From positions 1,550,001 through 1,614,000 of the forward strand of contig JAHQRK010000017.1 in assembly GCA_019828595.1 (NCBI GenBank): DNA of 64,000 bases, given 5' to 3'. The notes beneath the pieces are model-generated. The model ran no database searches, was not told where the DNA came from, and saw nothing but the letters and a program-made list of their open reading frames with translations. The stretch comes from Aphanomyces cochlioides. Its lineage: Eukaryota > Oomycota > Saprolegniomycetes > Saprolegniales > Verrucalvaceae. Below, one piece after another: positions 9,558-22,158 of this stretch (position 1 is the first letter of the stretch; each line of letters starts with the position of its first letter). A program made the position numbers and the translations under genes.

Positions 9558-11983
9558 CTACCGCGGCGACGCGCCCATCCAAGTATACCGATTGATGATG
9601 TCATGGGACTGTCGATGCTTGAAGACGTGGAAGTTCAAATGCGCTTTCATCGCGGGTGTCAATTGCGACGGGAGTTCCGTGATGCAGACCAACTTGGAGA
9701 GCACCGTGGCGAACTTGGACGACTTTTTGAACTCTTCAAACACTTTGACGTCCATTTGATCGATGACTTCCCGCCGCGCTTGGTCAAAGACGGTGGCTTC
9801 CACACACACGGCGTCAATCGCGGCGCGGATATCTTGGAGCAACAGCTTTGGGATCTGGACCTACGTCAAAATGCCGTCATTTCCAATGTCCATTCGCTTG
9901 GGTTTCCTACGGGACGGTCGCTGTCGTGGCTCAAGTACGTATCCACAATCGTCCTCGCCTGGTCGAGACGGTCTTCGATGCTCATGTCGGCGCATGTGGC
10001 TTGGAATTCATCGACGTCCTCGCAAAAGTAGACGCCGTGGGTTAAGGATCTAGTCATCCCGAGTGAATCTCCATGAGCAGTCAAGACGGACGGACCTGAT
10101 CTTCTCTTCGTAGTTGTCATGGCGTGCTTCCAAGTAGACGAGCCAGACTTCATGGGCGTCATAGTGGTTAATCACGTGGTCGATCGTCGCGTCGTGCTGC
10201 AAAAACTTGAGCGAGAACTCGGCAAAGAGGTCCGGCCGCTTGGAGAAGAAGCGGTGGAAAGCTTCGGGGGAGAGGCCAAGCAGGACAGAATCGTCGCGGA
10301 CCGTCACTTGGATCAGACTCTGCGTCTGGAGAAGGATGGAAAGCTCACCAAAGTACCCGCCCGTGGACATGACGACGTAGAGACTGCCCAACGGCAGCGC
10401 GTACTCGACTTGGACTTTGCCATTCAAGACAATGTAGAATACTACAAGAACAAGGTCATCTCCTGCCGCCATCGTGGCGCGCAAACCTGGATCATCTCGA
10501 TGCAAGACGAACTTGGTGCCATGCGCGACTTCCTGGACATGCCCCGACTGCGCTAGTTGCAACAGATCTTCCGTCGTCAACGTCGCAAGGAACTGAGCGG
10601 ACGGTGCTTTGCTAGCGATCTGAAGTAATCGCGAGACAACAACTACAAGGAGAGGAGGAAGAGCGAATTGAGAGGACAAGAAGACCATGTTGGATGTGGA
10701 CTTTGACGTCAGGACACACTTTGAGAAAGTTGCGGAAGGCGCGCGCGTCAATGTACACGAGCAACGAGTCTTCAATCGCCGTCACAGTTGCGCTCCGCCG
10801 CATATTGAGGATGAGCGAGATCTCACCAAAGTAGCTCCCGTCGGCGAGGCGTCGAATGAGCACTTGCGACACCGCCACCGACGGTCGATGCGTTTCGAGC
10901 CGTCGCGCGGACGCGGACGTGTTCATTGTTTGCGCAACGATTGACATGGAGCGATGAGAGACTTGATGCGCAGGTGCCGTTTGATTCGTCACACTCACGG
11001 CCAAGACGCCTGTGATGCAGATGAAGAATCGATCACCCAACTCCCCCTCTCGGCAAATCGTATCATCTACAAGCAAATGCCATGAGTCGATTCGCTTCTC
11101 CTTGGAAGAATGAAGACTTTTTCGTGCGACGAGGAACGTGCACAAGCCCGCGAGTGCAACGAGACGCGACGGCTTCACCTCTGAGAAGAACGGCACGGCG
11201 GCTACAACACTCCCGTGAGTCACAGTGCATGGAACTAGCGGGAGGTAGTGCTGTCATTACCCAAGTAGTCAACGATCTGGTCGTCTGCAATGGTCGAGAT
11301 GAGATGCCAGTCGTCTTCCGCCGTTCGTTGTGCTTTGTTGATAGAAAGAACCTGCGATGGCGTCTAAATGAGAGGCCAGGAATTGACGTCAACTTCAACG
11401 CGCACATACGCTTCGATGCATCATGTGATGCGCGCGGACTTTGACAAACTTGTCACGATCGAGACGGAGGAGGACGCAGCCTTGGACTTTGTCGGCAGTC
11501 ACCTAGACACCTCGAGCATTTAGGACGTCCATGCTGGTGGAAATAAGGCACCGTGACGAGATCCAACATGGCGACAAGATTCTTCCCGCCGCCATTCCCA
11601 CTTCCTTTATCGAGCGAGCTCTTGCGCAGGAGTCCTGTGCGTCCATAGCCTCCTCCACGAATTGTACAGTGCGTGAGGATGTCTCCTTCCTTCTTGTTGC
11701 AGAGGAGCTCCATGACTTTGATCTTCTTTTGCGCATGCGGCACGATCGTACTCACGTCGGCGCTCCCCTTGGCGACAATCAGGAACTCGTGCTTAGCAAA
11801 GGCGATTGTCGCGCCGGGTTTGAACTTGACACTTGTGAAGCAAAGCGAGACGTCACGGACGACTTTCGCGCTGAGGAATTTGGCAAATGGAGTGTTCTTG
11901 AGTACGTCCATGGCCGAGACATCGTTGCCCATCGTAGAAAATGCGGCACGATGACGAAACGCTGTGAAACTGCTGAAGTCCAT
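9558..11983 (-). CDS. Three cyclic-nucleotide-binding domains fused to an RGS domain
   Basis: Multi-exon minus gene; the likely ATG is at 11983 (MDFSSFTAFRH; ATG at 11932 is an alternative). Domain 1 (about 11900-11400) has FAKFLSAKVVRDVSLCF and FLIVAKGSADVS. Domain 2 (about 11220-10690) has PFFSEVKPSRLVALAGLC, CREGELGDRFFICITG and LADGSYFGEISLILNMRRSA. Domain 3 (about 10620-10190) has FYIVLNGKVQVEYALP and TGGYFGELSILLQTQS. All three follow the cNMP-binding fold. The C-terminus, joined over introns at about 10086-10045 and 9867-9826, reads GVYFCEDVDEFQATCADMS, then ARTIVDTYLS, then VFDQARREVIDQMDVKVFEE. That is the helix pattern of an RGS domain, a GTPase activator for G-alpha. So cyclic-nucleotide sensing and G-protein shut-off appear in one polypeptide. 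No kinase or channel segment is seen. Confidence 0.72.
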
Positions 11984-12035
11984 GGTACATGCAGATATAT
12001 TTAAGGAGAGAGACATGGAAACTTGACAAAGTCTA

Positions 12036-13145
12036 TCATGGAAGCGGTGTCGACGCGCCAGCATAGTCGGAGTTCTCGTTGGGAATCGTGCCGTAGCCGC
12101 TGCTTTCGTCAGGCTGCGGCATGCTCAAATTGTACGTGGACTTGATCGTTTCAGCCGACACGACAGCGTCTTTGTGGTTGAGATCGTAGTGGAAAGCTTC
12201 TTGCATGAACCACACCATGGGCACGACGTACAAAGCCGTGATGACGTCGCTCGAGTAGTGTTTGCGTCCTGCGACTATGAGGAAGGCAATCGCAACTTGC
12301 ATAAGAAGCATCACGATGAGTGCGGGCACGTTGCGGTAGTACTTCCACACGGCAAGTATCATCGACATTGTGTAGGTCGTGTGCGAGCTAAACATGAGAT
12401 CGCCGCAGCCGTTGAGCGCATCAATGTGCGAGAGCACTTTGCCGACGGTCATGGGAGGATCAAAGTCTGGGTTGGGGATCTCGCAAATGTATGGCGCGGT
12501 CGGGTCATTCGGGTGACTGTCCATGCATGTTTGGTTGTACATTGGACGGCAATGGGGTGCAGCACCAGGGAGCGCCGTGACGAGGAAAGTTACGCAACGG
12601 AGCATCTAAGATCATGATAAGAACGCAAGATCCCTTCATGCACATACCAAGCAAATGGCCGTTTGGAGCAGAACCCGCTTAGCTATCAAGACAAATATGC
12701 GAGGGCGAGAGTTTTCAGCTGGGCGAATAAAGAGCACGCTCGCAAAGAGAACAATGCACGGTCCAAAGATGCCGCCAAACACCATGTACTCTGAAATATG
12801 CGCATTCGATTCTCTACGAAAGCATCAGCATCGCTTAGCATGGCACAGTCGTCGTACGAAAGTTCACCGAGGAGGATAAAACCTTGATCGTAGAGGGGAA
12901 CACGCTGTTCAAGCGACAACTTGGTTTGCATCCAGTACGCCAAGTTGTGGAGCACACTATGGAGATCTACACACAAATCGGTCAGTTTTGCGGACCTAAA
13001 GACGTGAGAGAGATCACGTACATTGCCACACGATGCCGAAAAGCAATGCCTTCCACTCGAGCTTGGCAATCTTGAGCTCAAAGATCAAGTTTTGCTTGAA
13101 CTCTTGCCACGATCGGAGGTGCAATCCGCCCAGAGGATTCTTCAT
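12036..13145 (-). CDS. Sphingomyelin synthase/PAP2-like membrane enzyme
   Basis: First ATG at 13145 (MKNPLGGLHLRSWQEFKQ); introns near 13030-12970, 12815-12780 and 12650-12606. Middle exons supply hydrophobic spans (VFGGIFGPCIVLFASVLFI). The C-terminal exon holds the catalytic block GCGDLMFSSHTTYTMSMIL and, after another span, AGRKHYSSDVITALYVVPM. This is the His...His-Asp triad of the sphingomyelin-synthase-like PAP2_3 family, which transfers phosphocholine or phosphoethanolamine head groups to ceramide in Golgi or plasma membrane. Several more membrane segments are visible. The head group used cannot be told from sequence. The stop at 12036 lies 52 bp upstream of the neighbouring gene's start, same strand. 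Confidence 0.8.
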
Positions 13146-14541
13146 GTGCTCGTCAGTGCAAATTTGAAAATGGCGGAAAAGATCCTTTTCTTGTGGACGT
13201 TTGTGTTTATTTTCATGAAAAAAAGAAAAAAGATCCAAAATTTGTACTAGTATGTTGAAAAATAAATATTTTTAAAATGAAAAAAAATATTTTTGTTGCC
13301 ACCAGATTGCTCGTGCCTGATTGTGTGACGATCGTCGTTGGAATCTCGGCGTGGCTGCTGTGTTGCTTACCACGTCGCTGGCTTGTAATCAAGTCGCTGC
13401 ATGTAATCGCTCCTTCCTTCTCCCATATGGAGGGATCTCGACTCTTCATACAGCCTCGGTGCGCTAGGATGACTGGATGAAGACAGAAGAAACAACAAAT
13501 TCGCTTCAGTTTTGACGTACAAGTGCGCTGCTGATGCTCACAGACGCATATGTGCCGATACTTAAGGGTCTAGCTGCTGTCCAGTGGCAGTATGTACGCT
13601 GGCGCAGCTGCGCTGGTCAAGCTCAAAGGCAAGATGAAGTGTTTGCAAAATGTGCGATAACATTCCGATGGACATTTCACACTTGTGAGATTAATTTCAT
13701 TGGATGGACATTTGAACCTGTGAAACGGTGTTCGACACTCACTCTATGAATCCAGCAGACAGTCCAACCCAATGTTTCATGCACCCCAAAGTCTAGAGAC
13801 TCTTTAAGCTATGCTCCTCGCTCTTGACTCTGTCTGCACTAAGGGAAGTCGTCGTGGTTTAAATCTCCACAGCATGTTGATTGACTGAATAGTCGCAACT
13901 CGTTCCATCTCGATCATCGTACAGTGCACCCACTAGGCTTCACGATGTGCAATGACCACATAGCCTTGAAGATGTAGTGAATCCATGCCATGCCGTAGCT
14001 GAAAGCTTTCATGTCAAGGCTTGTCAACAACATGTCGAGATTAATTCAACACTTGCAACACTCATAACAACCCGCAGGTTACTACGCTGTACTTCATCCC
14101 TTGTCCACATGCATGACACATTACCTAGCTACCAGCAAGGCAACCAAGTATATTAAACAAAATCAAGCGAGCTCTCATGGTGCAGCTCGAAACAGTCACT
14201 CCATGGCAGACGTCAATACGTCAGTGGTCCATTGCATCTGTGGCCATGATCATTTAAAGACCGAGCCTCATGCCTAAACCCACACTGCTCTATTGAATTC
14301 GAGAGCTCAGAACAGGCGCAATCCAGCGCGTTTCCTCGCTGAAAGCGTAGACAATGCTGCGTTGCCTGGTGTCGCGCAGCTTGGAAGTGTCGACTGGCGA
14401 GGCATGTTGGTGTCGCTGTCGGTGCTGCGGTTAAATTGCCAGCTTAAATTATTATCCAATCAGAATCCATAATGAAAATTTTTGAACCAATCAGAATCGT
14501 CGTAGAACGATGGTCGAGACACAATTCAACTTGCGCCGACG
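13146..14541. other. 1.4-kb intergenic region, no gene recognised
   Basis: AT-rich near 13200-13300, otherwise mixed composition. Short open frames here (for example 13277-13480 and 13534-13749) show no recognisable family and have no supporting context. The only feature is a pair of identical CCAATCAGAATC boxes close to the BMS1 start (see separate entry). Confidence 0.5.
14456..14498 (+). promoter_or_regulatory. Two CCAATCAGAATC boxes upstream of BMS1
   Basis: Identical 12-mers at 14456-14467 and 14487-14498, 31 bp apart (three helical turns), end 43 bp before the BMS1 ATG. CCAAT is the binding core of NF-Y-type factors. The same 12-mer recurs at 40891-40902. Confidence 0.55.
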
Positions 14542-17500
14542 ATGGACAAGGATCTCATTGGGAAGAAGAGCAAGGAGCACCGCAAGAGCAAAAGCGGCGC
14601 CAAAGTCAACAAAAAGAAGAAGAAAAACGCCGAGCAGCAGGCGGGAGCTGCCAAGAATGCAAAGAACAACCCGAAAGCATTCGGCGTCGCCAAAATTGGA
14701 CGCGCCAAACGGACGATCCAACGCAATATTGACAAAGCTCACCAGAAAGAATACGTTCCACAGGTCAACCGCGTGGAGGATACACCGCCACCGACGTGTG
14801 TTGTTGTGATGGGACCGCCTGGAAGCGGGAAATCCACGCTCATTCGGTCGCTCGTGAAGCGATACACACGACACAACATTGGCGAAATCAAAGGTCCAGT
14901 GACGGTCGTTGCTGGAAAGGACAAGCGAATTACGTTCTTTGAATGCCCGAACGACTTGAACGCTATGGTGGTACGTCTATCGCGTTGGATTACAGCCGTA
15001 GATGACGAAATTCCCTGTAGGACTTGGCAAAAATTGCCGATTTGGTCTTGCTCATGGTCGATGCTTCGTTTGGTTTCGAGATGGAGACGTTTGAATTCCT
15101 CAACATTCTCCAGGCATGAATTTTCCTTCCCAACGAGCGGCGATTCAAGTTTGTGTGTGTTTAGGTGGCAGGTTTTCCCAAAGTCATGGGCATTTTGACA
15201 CACTTGGACAATTTCAAGAACAACAAGAGCCTCCGAACGACCAAGAAGCGATTGAAGTCGCGCTTCTGGACTGAAATCTACCAAGGCGCGAAACTTTTCT
15301 ACTTTTCTGGCATCGTTTCCAACAAGGTAATGCATCCAGGGGCCATGGACCTTACTCATGTCGTCGCTGTAGTACCCCAAGGGCGAAATTAACAACATGG
15401 TGCTTTACATTGCTCGGATGAAGTACCGCCCGCTGACGTGGCGCAACTCGCATCCATATTTGCTCGTCGATCGCTTTGAAGACGTGACGCATCCCGACGC
15501 GATCCAGCAGAATGCGCTCGTCGATCGCAAGATTACACTTTATGGCTATTTGCGCGGCACGCATTTAAAGCCCGGCATGAAGATCCACGTCGCCGGCGCC
15601 GGCGATTTCTTCATGCATTCCGTCACGTCGTTGCCTGATCCGTGCCCACTGCCGTCGAAAACGTCGGAGAAGAAACATCTCTCCGACAAAGACATCATGC
15701 TCTACGCGCCCATGTCCGAGTACGTCTCTCTATCCTCTCTATGAAATCTCACGGCGCCGATTTCTCTATAGCGTCGGCAACATTACCTTCGACAAAGATG
15801 CTGTCTACATTAACTTGGGCCAAGTCAACCATTCGAAGCGTGACCAGCTCCACATCGAAGACGGCGAGGACGTCCAAGTTGTTACTGGAAAAGGCGGCGA
15901 AGGCACCGAGATGGTGCAGAAACTCCAAGCGATCGACCGTGATTTGGGCATCGACGAGCGTCTCAAAGGCGCCACGCTCAGTTTGTTCAAGAATACGGCG
16001 GCGATCCGTGCCGATGAATTGGAGTCTGACGATGAAGATGACGAGGAAGAAGGTGAAAATGACGAAGATGGTGACGAAGACGAGGAAGATGACGATGATG
16101 ACGATGATGACGAAGACGACGAGGATGATGACGATGAAGACGGCAGCTCAAGAGCACGTAAATCCAACCCATCGGAACAAATCGAACGCGATGCCACGGG
16201 ACGTGTTCGACGTCGCGCGATTTTCAACATGGACAATGACGAAGAACATGATGAAGTTATGAAGGACAATAGCGATGACGACGACGATGACGACGATGAC
16301 GAAGAAGACGAAGACGAGCAGGCTGATGCGTCGCAAATGCGCTGGAAAGACAATTTAATTGAGCGCGCGGCCAAGAATTTCCTCGAGCGGGAAGAAAACG
16401 ACGTCAACTTGATGGAATTGGTCTACGGCGCCCCTGGAAAGCTCCATGTTGCTGACGCTGACGAGCCTGTCGAGGAAGACGACGACGACGATGGAGAATT
16501 CTTCACGCTCAAGTCGAAGAAAGCCGCCAAGCAAAAGAACAGCGCGGCGGTCTGTCGCCTCCTTGAGACTCTTCTGACTTGCTTGTAGGACGTCAACAGT
16601 CTCGACTGCTCGCGATTCCACATTGAGCGCCGAGACATGAAAGCCTGGGACCTTCCTGACCTCCTCGAGAGTCTTCGCAATAAGTTTGTGACGGGCAACT
16701 GGGAGAAGAAGCAGTCTGCCGGCGGTGAAGGCGATGATTCGGACGTGGATGGATCATTCGAAGACTTGGAAACGGGCGAAGTCCACGTCGGCAAAGACGA
16801 CGACGCTGGTGACGACAGTGGCGACGAGGACGAAGAAGAGGAATCTCCAGAAGCGATGCGCAAGCGTTTGGGAGATGAAAAGGCCAAGAAGCGCGCGGAA
16901 TTGGACGCCCAAGACGAAAACAAAGAGGAAGTCGATGAAGAAATGACGGAAATCATGGTCGAAGCCAAGAAATTGCAGGAAACACAGGTAAGAAACTGCT
17001 CTCTCTCTCTCCATGGATCGCTCATCATGACGACGTAGGCTCTGCGAAATGCTGAGGAATTCGGCAAAGAAGGTGAGAACACGCGTCTTCAGCTCGAAGG
17101 TTTCCGCAACGGACTCTACGTTCGCATTGAAATCCACGACGTGCCGGCGGAATTCGTCACTGGCGCTCTGCCTACGCTGCCCATTCTCGTCGGCGGTCTT
17201 CTTCCGCACGAACATGCGCTTGGTCTCATGCGCCTTCGCATCAAGAAGCATCGCTGGCATCGCAAGATCCTCAAGACGAACGATCCGCTCGTCTTTTCGA
17301 TCGGCTGGCGGCGTTTCCAATCGCTTCCGCTCTTCAGCATTGAAGACACGAACGAACGCCATCGCTATCTCAAGTACACGCCAGAGCACATGCACTGCGG
17401 CGCGACGATTTACGCGCCGATTTGTCCACCCAACACGGGCGTGATCGCCTTTCAAAACATGTCCAATTCCGTCGAGGGGTTCCGCGTCAGTGCAACTGGC

Positions 17501-18413
17501 GTCGTCTTGGAGCTGGACCACACGTTCCACGTGATGAAGAAGCTCAAGTTGATCGGTCATCCAACCAAGATCCACAAGAACACTGCGTTTATTCGAGGTA
17601 GAGTCGCTAAATCCTGGAAGCGTCGTGACGATCTTGTCGGTAGGCATGTTCAATTCCGAGTTGGAAGTGGCCAAGTTTGAAGGCGCAAGTCTCCGCACGG
17701 TCAGTGGCATTCGTGGTCAAGTGAAGAAAGCGCAGCGCAGCGAGAAGGGCGACTTCCGCGCGACGTTTGAAGACAAGATCCTCAAGTCGGACATTGTTTT
17801 CTGCCGCACGTGGGTCCCCGTCGAGCCAAAGTTGCTCTACAATCCAGTCACTTCACTACTTCAATCTAACTGGCGCGCCATGAAGACCATGCGGGAACTC
17901 CGCGCCGCCAACAAATTGCCCATCCCTGTCAATCCTGACTCCGTCTACAAGGTAGAGCGTCCTCTCGTCTGTTGAGCATCTCACGTGTCCACTTGTAGCC
18001 GATCGTGCGCCCAAAGAAAGTGTTTAATCCACTCAAAGTGCCTGCCAAGTTGCAAGCTCAACTTCCATTTGCGAGCAAGCCCAAGCAGGACAAGAAGCGA
18101 GCGTACGATGCCAAGCTCTCGTGCGTTGATGCTCATGATTGCTCTTTCTTGTAGTGAAAAGTCGTACGCGGTCAAGCGCGCCGTCGTGCTCGAGCCAGAA
18201 GAACGCAAGAAGTACACGCTGCTGCAACAAGTCAACACGCTCCGCCGGGACAAACAAACGATCCGCCAACAGAAGAACGCGGCACGGACAGAAGAAAGCA
18301 AGAAGCGGAAAGCCCGCGAAGAGAAACAGTTTGAAGCTGTCCATCGTGCGGAGAAGAAGGCGAAATACCGTGCGCAAGGCAAAGAAGCGGCTTACAGGGC
18401 GTCCAAAGCTTAG
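14542..18413 (+). CDS. BMS1: Ribosome biogenesis GTPase BMS1
   Basis: BMS1 is the GTPase of the small-subunit processome that brings Rcl1 to the 18S pre-rRNA in the nucleolus. ATG 14542 gives MDKDLIGKKSKEHRKSKSG, a basic N-terminus. Then come PKAFGVAKIGRAKRTIQRN and the P-loop MGPPGSGKSTLIRSLVKRY, with KGPVTVVAGKDKRITFFECP, LVLLMVDASFGFEMETFEFL, and GFPKVMGILTHLDNF as the G4 region. Acidic low-complexity tracts occupy about 16020-16330 and 16800-16960. The C-terminal half (17100-18000) has PILVGGLLPHEHALGLMRLR, YTPEHMHCGATIYAP and GFRVSATGVVLELDH, the conserved RIBIOP_C region. The gene ends in a basic coiled tail at 18413. At least seven short introns (for example about 14969-15017, 15722-15771, 16987-17039, 17955-17998). 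Very strong assignment. Confidence 0.95.
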
Positions 18414-18482
18414 CGTTGTCCATCGACGACGGCAAGATGAGAAGGAAGGAATAGATTATTCAATGCAATGGAAGAAATTCAG

Positions 18483-18932
18483 TTAATCGCGGTGGTGCGT
18501 GTTGTCGTGGATGTGCGAGTAGAGCTTGTGGCGCTGGTGGTAGAGCCATTCGTCGACGCACGCAATCGGCTCCATGAAGAGCCAAAGCAAGTACAAAACG
18601 GCGACGCCGACGCACGCGAGCGGCAAGAGGCCAATGCCGACAGAGACGAGCGTGACGATGATCACAAACGCCGCGATGGAGAAGAGCATCAAGTACGCAT
18701 GGTGGAACACCAGTCCGATCGAGCAGCCCGTGTTGATCAAGCCGCGGTGGAACCAGTTGCGGCGCTTGGGTAGGATCGGCATGGATGGAGCTGGTGTTGG
18801 TGTCGGGCCAAAGAGTTGCTCCGCCGCTGAGGTCGTCGGCGGGGCTTCTACTGGCGTCGATGCTTCAACATAGTACGGATCGACGACGACGGCGACGGGG
18901 ATTTTGCCGGAAGACTTGTCAAGATGAGCCAT
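18483..18932 (-). CDS. Small membrane protein, unknown function
   Basis: ATG 18932, 149 residues, single exon. Starts MAHLDKSSGKIPVAVVVDPY, has a Pro/Thr/Ala-rich stretch (residues about 25-55), then RNWFHRGLINTGCSIGLVFH. Two long hydrophobic segments follow (LMLFSIAAFVIIVTLVSVGI and LACVGVAVLYLLWLFM), and the tail is His-rich. I do not recognise the family. The amphipathic entry followed by two close spans suggests a hairpin membrane protein. It is convergent with BMS1, 69 bp apart. Confidence 0.65.
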   Translation of the reverse strand: MAHLDKSSGKIPVAVVVDPYYVEASTPVEAPPTTSAAEQLFGPTPTPAPSMPILPKRRNWFHRGLINTGCSIGLVFHHAYLMLFSIAAFVIIVTLVSVGIGLLPLACVGVAVLYLLWLFMEPIACVDEWLYHQRHKLYSHIHDNTHHRD

Positions 18933-19372
18933 CGAGCGAGTCAAATGGAGAATGAAGCCATGTCTATCACACGACGATGCAAGGTATCCTTGGCATCATT
19001 CTCACATGCATTCCAAGGGTTACAACGACATGGTGGGATCCTGGGCTCCTCGAGCGTTGGACTGGAGCTCAAAGCTTCGTGGAATGCGTTTCAGCATAGA
19101 GCAAGCCTTCACTCCCAAGCACACTCGTGGCGTCTTCTCCTTTGTTCCTACTGCAGAGTGGTGCAGCTGTGGCTGCTTCCAGGCTCCGTCACGTCCTGGA
19201 GCCACAGGACAAACATGGCGGCGCCTCCTGAGACTGAAGAAAGCAAGGAGCGATGAATTGAAGCCCACGGCGACATGAGAGCGATCAAAGGATGATGAGG
19301 AAGATGAGAAACGCATAGAGGAGGCGACTCCAAAATTCCAGACCTTGTTGACGACGATTAAACCAAAAATCA
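18933..19372. other. 440-bp intergenic region
   Basis: Lies between the start of the small membrane protein gene and the end of the ABC transporter gene, both on the minus strand. Several short open frames exist on both strands, but none shows a recognisable domain. Nothing further supported. Confidence 0.4.
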
Positions 19373-22158
19373 TCACTCGCTCGCCTCTTTCTCGCCATCG
19401 CCGCCGCCGCCTTGATCCAATTCCTTCTGCGACTCGATTTGCGCGTTCCACATGGCGGCATACTTTCCATCTTGGACGCGCATCAGCTCTTCATGAGTGC
19501 CCATTTCGAGGACAGAGCCTTTGCCAAGGACGATGATTTGCGACGCCTCTCTCACCTAAAAGTGATACTAAGCCCTCTGGTTGTCGTGGGAAGGAGAGAT
19601 CGTACCGTGGACAAGCGATGGGCGATCACCAGCATGGTTCGGTTGGTTTGCAATCGCGTGAGAGCTTGTTGGATCTCTGACTCGGTGACAGTGTCCAACG
19701 CCGACGTCGCTTCGTCTAAAATCACAAACGGCGGGTTCTTCAGCAGCGTGCGAGCAATCGCGACGCGTTGTTTCTCGCCACCAGACAATTTCAAACCTCG
19801 TTCGCCGACCATTGTATTCCACTGCAGTGGCAATTGCATGATGAAATCATAAATCTTGGCTTTCTTGGCCGCGTCTACCACCTGCATCCACTCGTTAGCA
19901 CTCATTTCCATGGCTCGAGTCGTACTTGTTCAAACGAAGCGTCCATGTTGCCGTATTGAATGTTGTACAGCACAGTCTGGTTGAACAAAACGGTGTCTTG
20001 GGGAACAATTCCAATGGCTTTACGCAGCGAGCGTTGCGTGACTGTGGCCACATCTTGGTTGTTGATCAAAATCTACGACAGCACCATAAATCACGAGCCA
20101 AGCTTTTGTCCAACTAACATGGCCGCTATTGACGTCATAAAAGCGGAAGAGCAAGCGCGACACGGTCGTTTTCCCAGCTCCCGTCTCGCCCACGATCGCA
20201 GTCGTAGTCCCTACGATGGAGAAACCCATCAATATTCGTTGATGGCAGCGATAAAACCTGCAGGAATGATAAAGCTCACGTCTCTTAAGCCACTGCCGCT
20301 CACTTGGTCTGGGTAATCAAACGAGACATTTTGAAACTCGACAGAGATGCCATTGCGATGAGCTTCATAGTCCAGGAGCAGTTTGGGGGCATTAGGAGCG
20401 TCCGTGATGTCAGGATCGACGTTCAATAGCTCGCTCAACTTCTGCATGTCGACAATTGCCTACCAGAGGATATAGCTGGAGGAGATTGACAAACTCGTAC
20501 GTTGATCATCATATTATAGAGCGAGCCGAGAAAGTAGAGCGGCGAGAAGAGATTGTTCAGGTATACAGAGATGGCGATGAACGAGCCAAGGTCGACACCA
20601 CGACCGTCTTCTTGGATCACATGAGGGATCGCAAGGCCCAAGCACGCAAATATCGTCGCTTGGATGATCGTCGATTGGCTCACATTCAAAATAGACAGCG
20701 ACGCTTGGACAGAGACGCTGTACGACTGGTATTGCTTGATCGACGACGAGTAACTCTCGATTTCATGGCGTTCGTTTGTAAAATACTTGATGGTTTCATA
20801 GTTGATAAGCGCATCCGTGGCTAAAAAGGTAGATTTTGAGCACAGGAATGGCAAATAGGCTATCGTCTACCTTTGTCGTGGTATTCATTGTCGTGCTTGG
20901 TCGATTGCTGACGGAATTTCTTGCGCCAGAGCGTGAGCAAGATCGTCACGTAGGCGTAGACAACCAAGCTCAAAAATGCCACGAGAGACAGGCTCGCTAG
21001 TTGGAAATGCGTCGCGAAGATGATCATCACGACAACTCTAATCAAGAAATGTGAAGAATGATATCGCCAGAGCGGCATTATACGCTTCCAAAATCGTCGG
21101 GAGGAGATACAGGAACATGTACGAGACGACGCTGTTCGCCGACTCGACACCACGATCCATGGAACGCAAGACATCGCCTAGTTTCTAATTCCATGTCAAG
21201 TCACCGTTGAGATTTGATGGAGCCTTACTTTTTTGAGATGCCAGTCTAGCGACAATGAGTGCAAGTGTTCATAAGTCATTGTGGCGATTTCAACGTAAGC
21301 TGTCTGCTTCACCTTCAGATAGATGACGGATTTCAACTCGTCAAGGATCTTGCACGATAAAACGCTAGCGCAGTAGAGCATGATAGCACGGAGTGCACCA
21401 GCATAATCCTTGGCAACAAGAGCATTTGTGCTTGCAGCCATAAACATGGGAGAGTACAAGTTGAGGACTTTGGACGTGACTAGGAAGCAATAAGTGCTCA
21501 GAGCACGCGCACGATTGCCAAGCCCATGGGGCCAAAAATATGGACGCAGCACCATCAACATCTTGACAAGGGAAATGCCTTTGGGCGACGCCTCGTTTGA
21601 TCCAGACACTTCGCCCATCGTGGTTTGGGAAGCCTCGAGATCACTGCTGAGTCTCGAACGTTTAGAGTCTTCTTCAGCACGGCGTTTTTGTTTCAAGTAC
21701 ACTTGAATCAAGAGCACGCCCTCTAGGACTGAAAACATGAGGGGTAATATGTTGAAAAGGTTGGCTCGTTCGAGCCCCCGGTCGACAAGTTCTTGCTGCG
21801 TGAAGGCATCCAGTGTAAACGCGTCGTTTGCAATCACACCAAGGATCACAAGGATAACAATGATCGCGACGATTACAGCATATTGCGTAAAGACTGCTGA
21901 GGTCAAGACAAGCGCTTTCAAGATCGTGAGAAGGATTGGCAATTGTTCAAATCTCCACACGGGCGAGAGCGATTCGAGAAACCATGTCAATGACAACGAT
22001 GGAACTTGGGATAGCATCGTCATGACATCCACGGCAATAATCACCAGGAGACTGTTCGCAATCCAGCCAAGCTTTGTCTTGGGCGTTTTTACTTCTCCAT
22101 GGCGCCACACATTCTTCTTCGTCGTCGGCAAGAGTGGAGACTTCTCCCCCCGCGTCAT
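19373..22158 (-). CDS. ABCB6/HMT-type half ABC transporter
   Basis: ATG at 22158 ([18 protein letters not shown]); an upstream in-frame ATG at 22263 would run through the repeat-rich leader and is less likely. The N-terminal region (22080-21700) has about five extra hydrophobic spans. The ABC transmembrane domain follows ([38 protein letters not shown]). The nucleotide-binding domain has Walker [21 protein letters not shown], signature [20 protein letters not shown], Walker [14 protein letters not shown] and the H-loop VIAHRLSTV. The extra N-terminal spans plus the sequence of the core place it with ABCB6, HMT1 and Atm1-like half transporters, which act as dimers in mitochondrial or vacuolar membranes on glutathione, metal or porphyrin conjugates. 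The substrate is not determinable here. Introns of about 45-55 nt near 21240-21190, 20873-20830, 20510-20460 and 20280-20220. Confidence 0.88.

Noticed and set aside
13277..13749. Two short plus-strand open frames in the large gap before BMS1
   Set aside because: No domain, no conserved pattern, AT-rich leader; expected by chance in 1.4 kb.
15805..16407. Minus-strand serine-rich open frame
   Set aside because: Pure antisense of the acidic GAY-rich tract of BMS1; no domain and no independent support.
18952..19278. Plus-strand open frame of 108 codons
   Set aside because: No recognisable sequence, overlaps other equally long frames on both strands.
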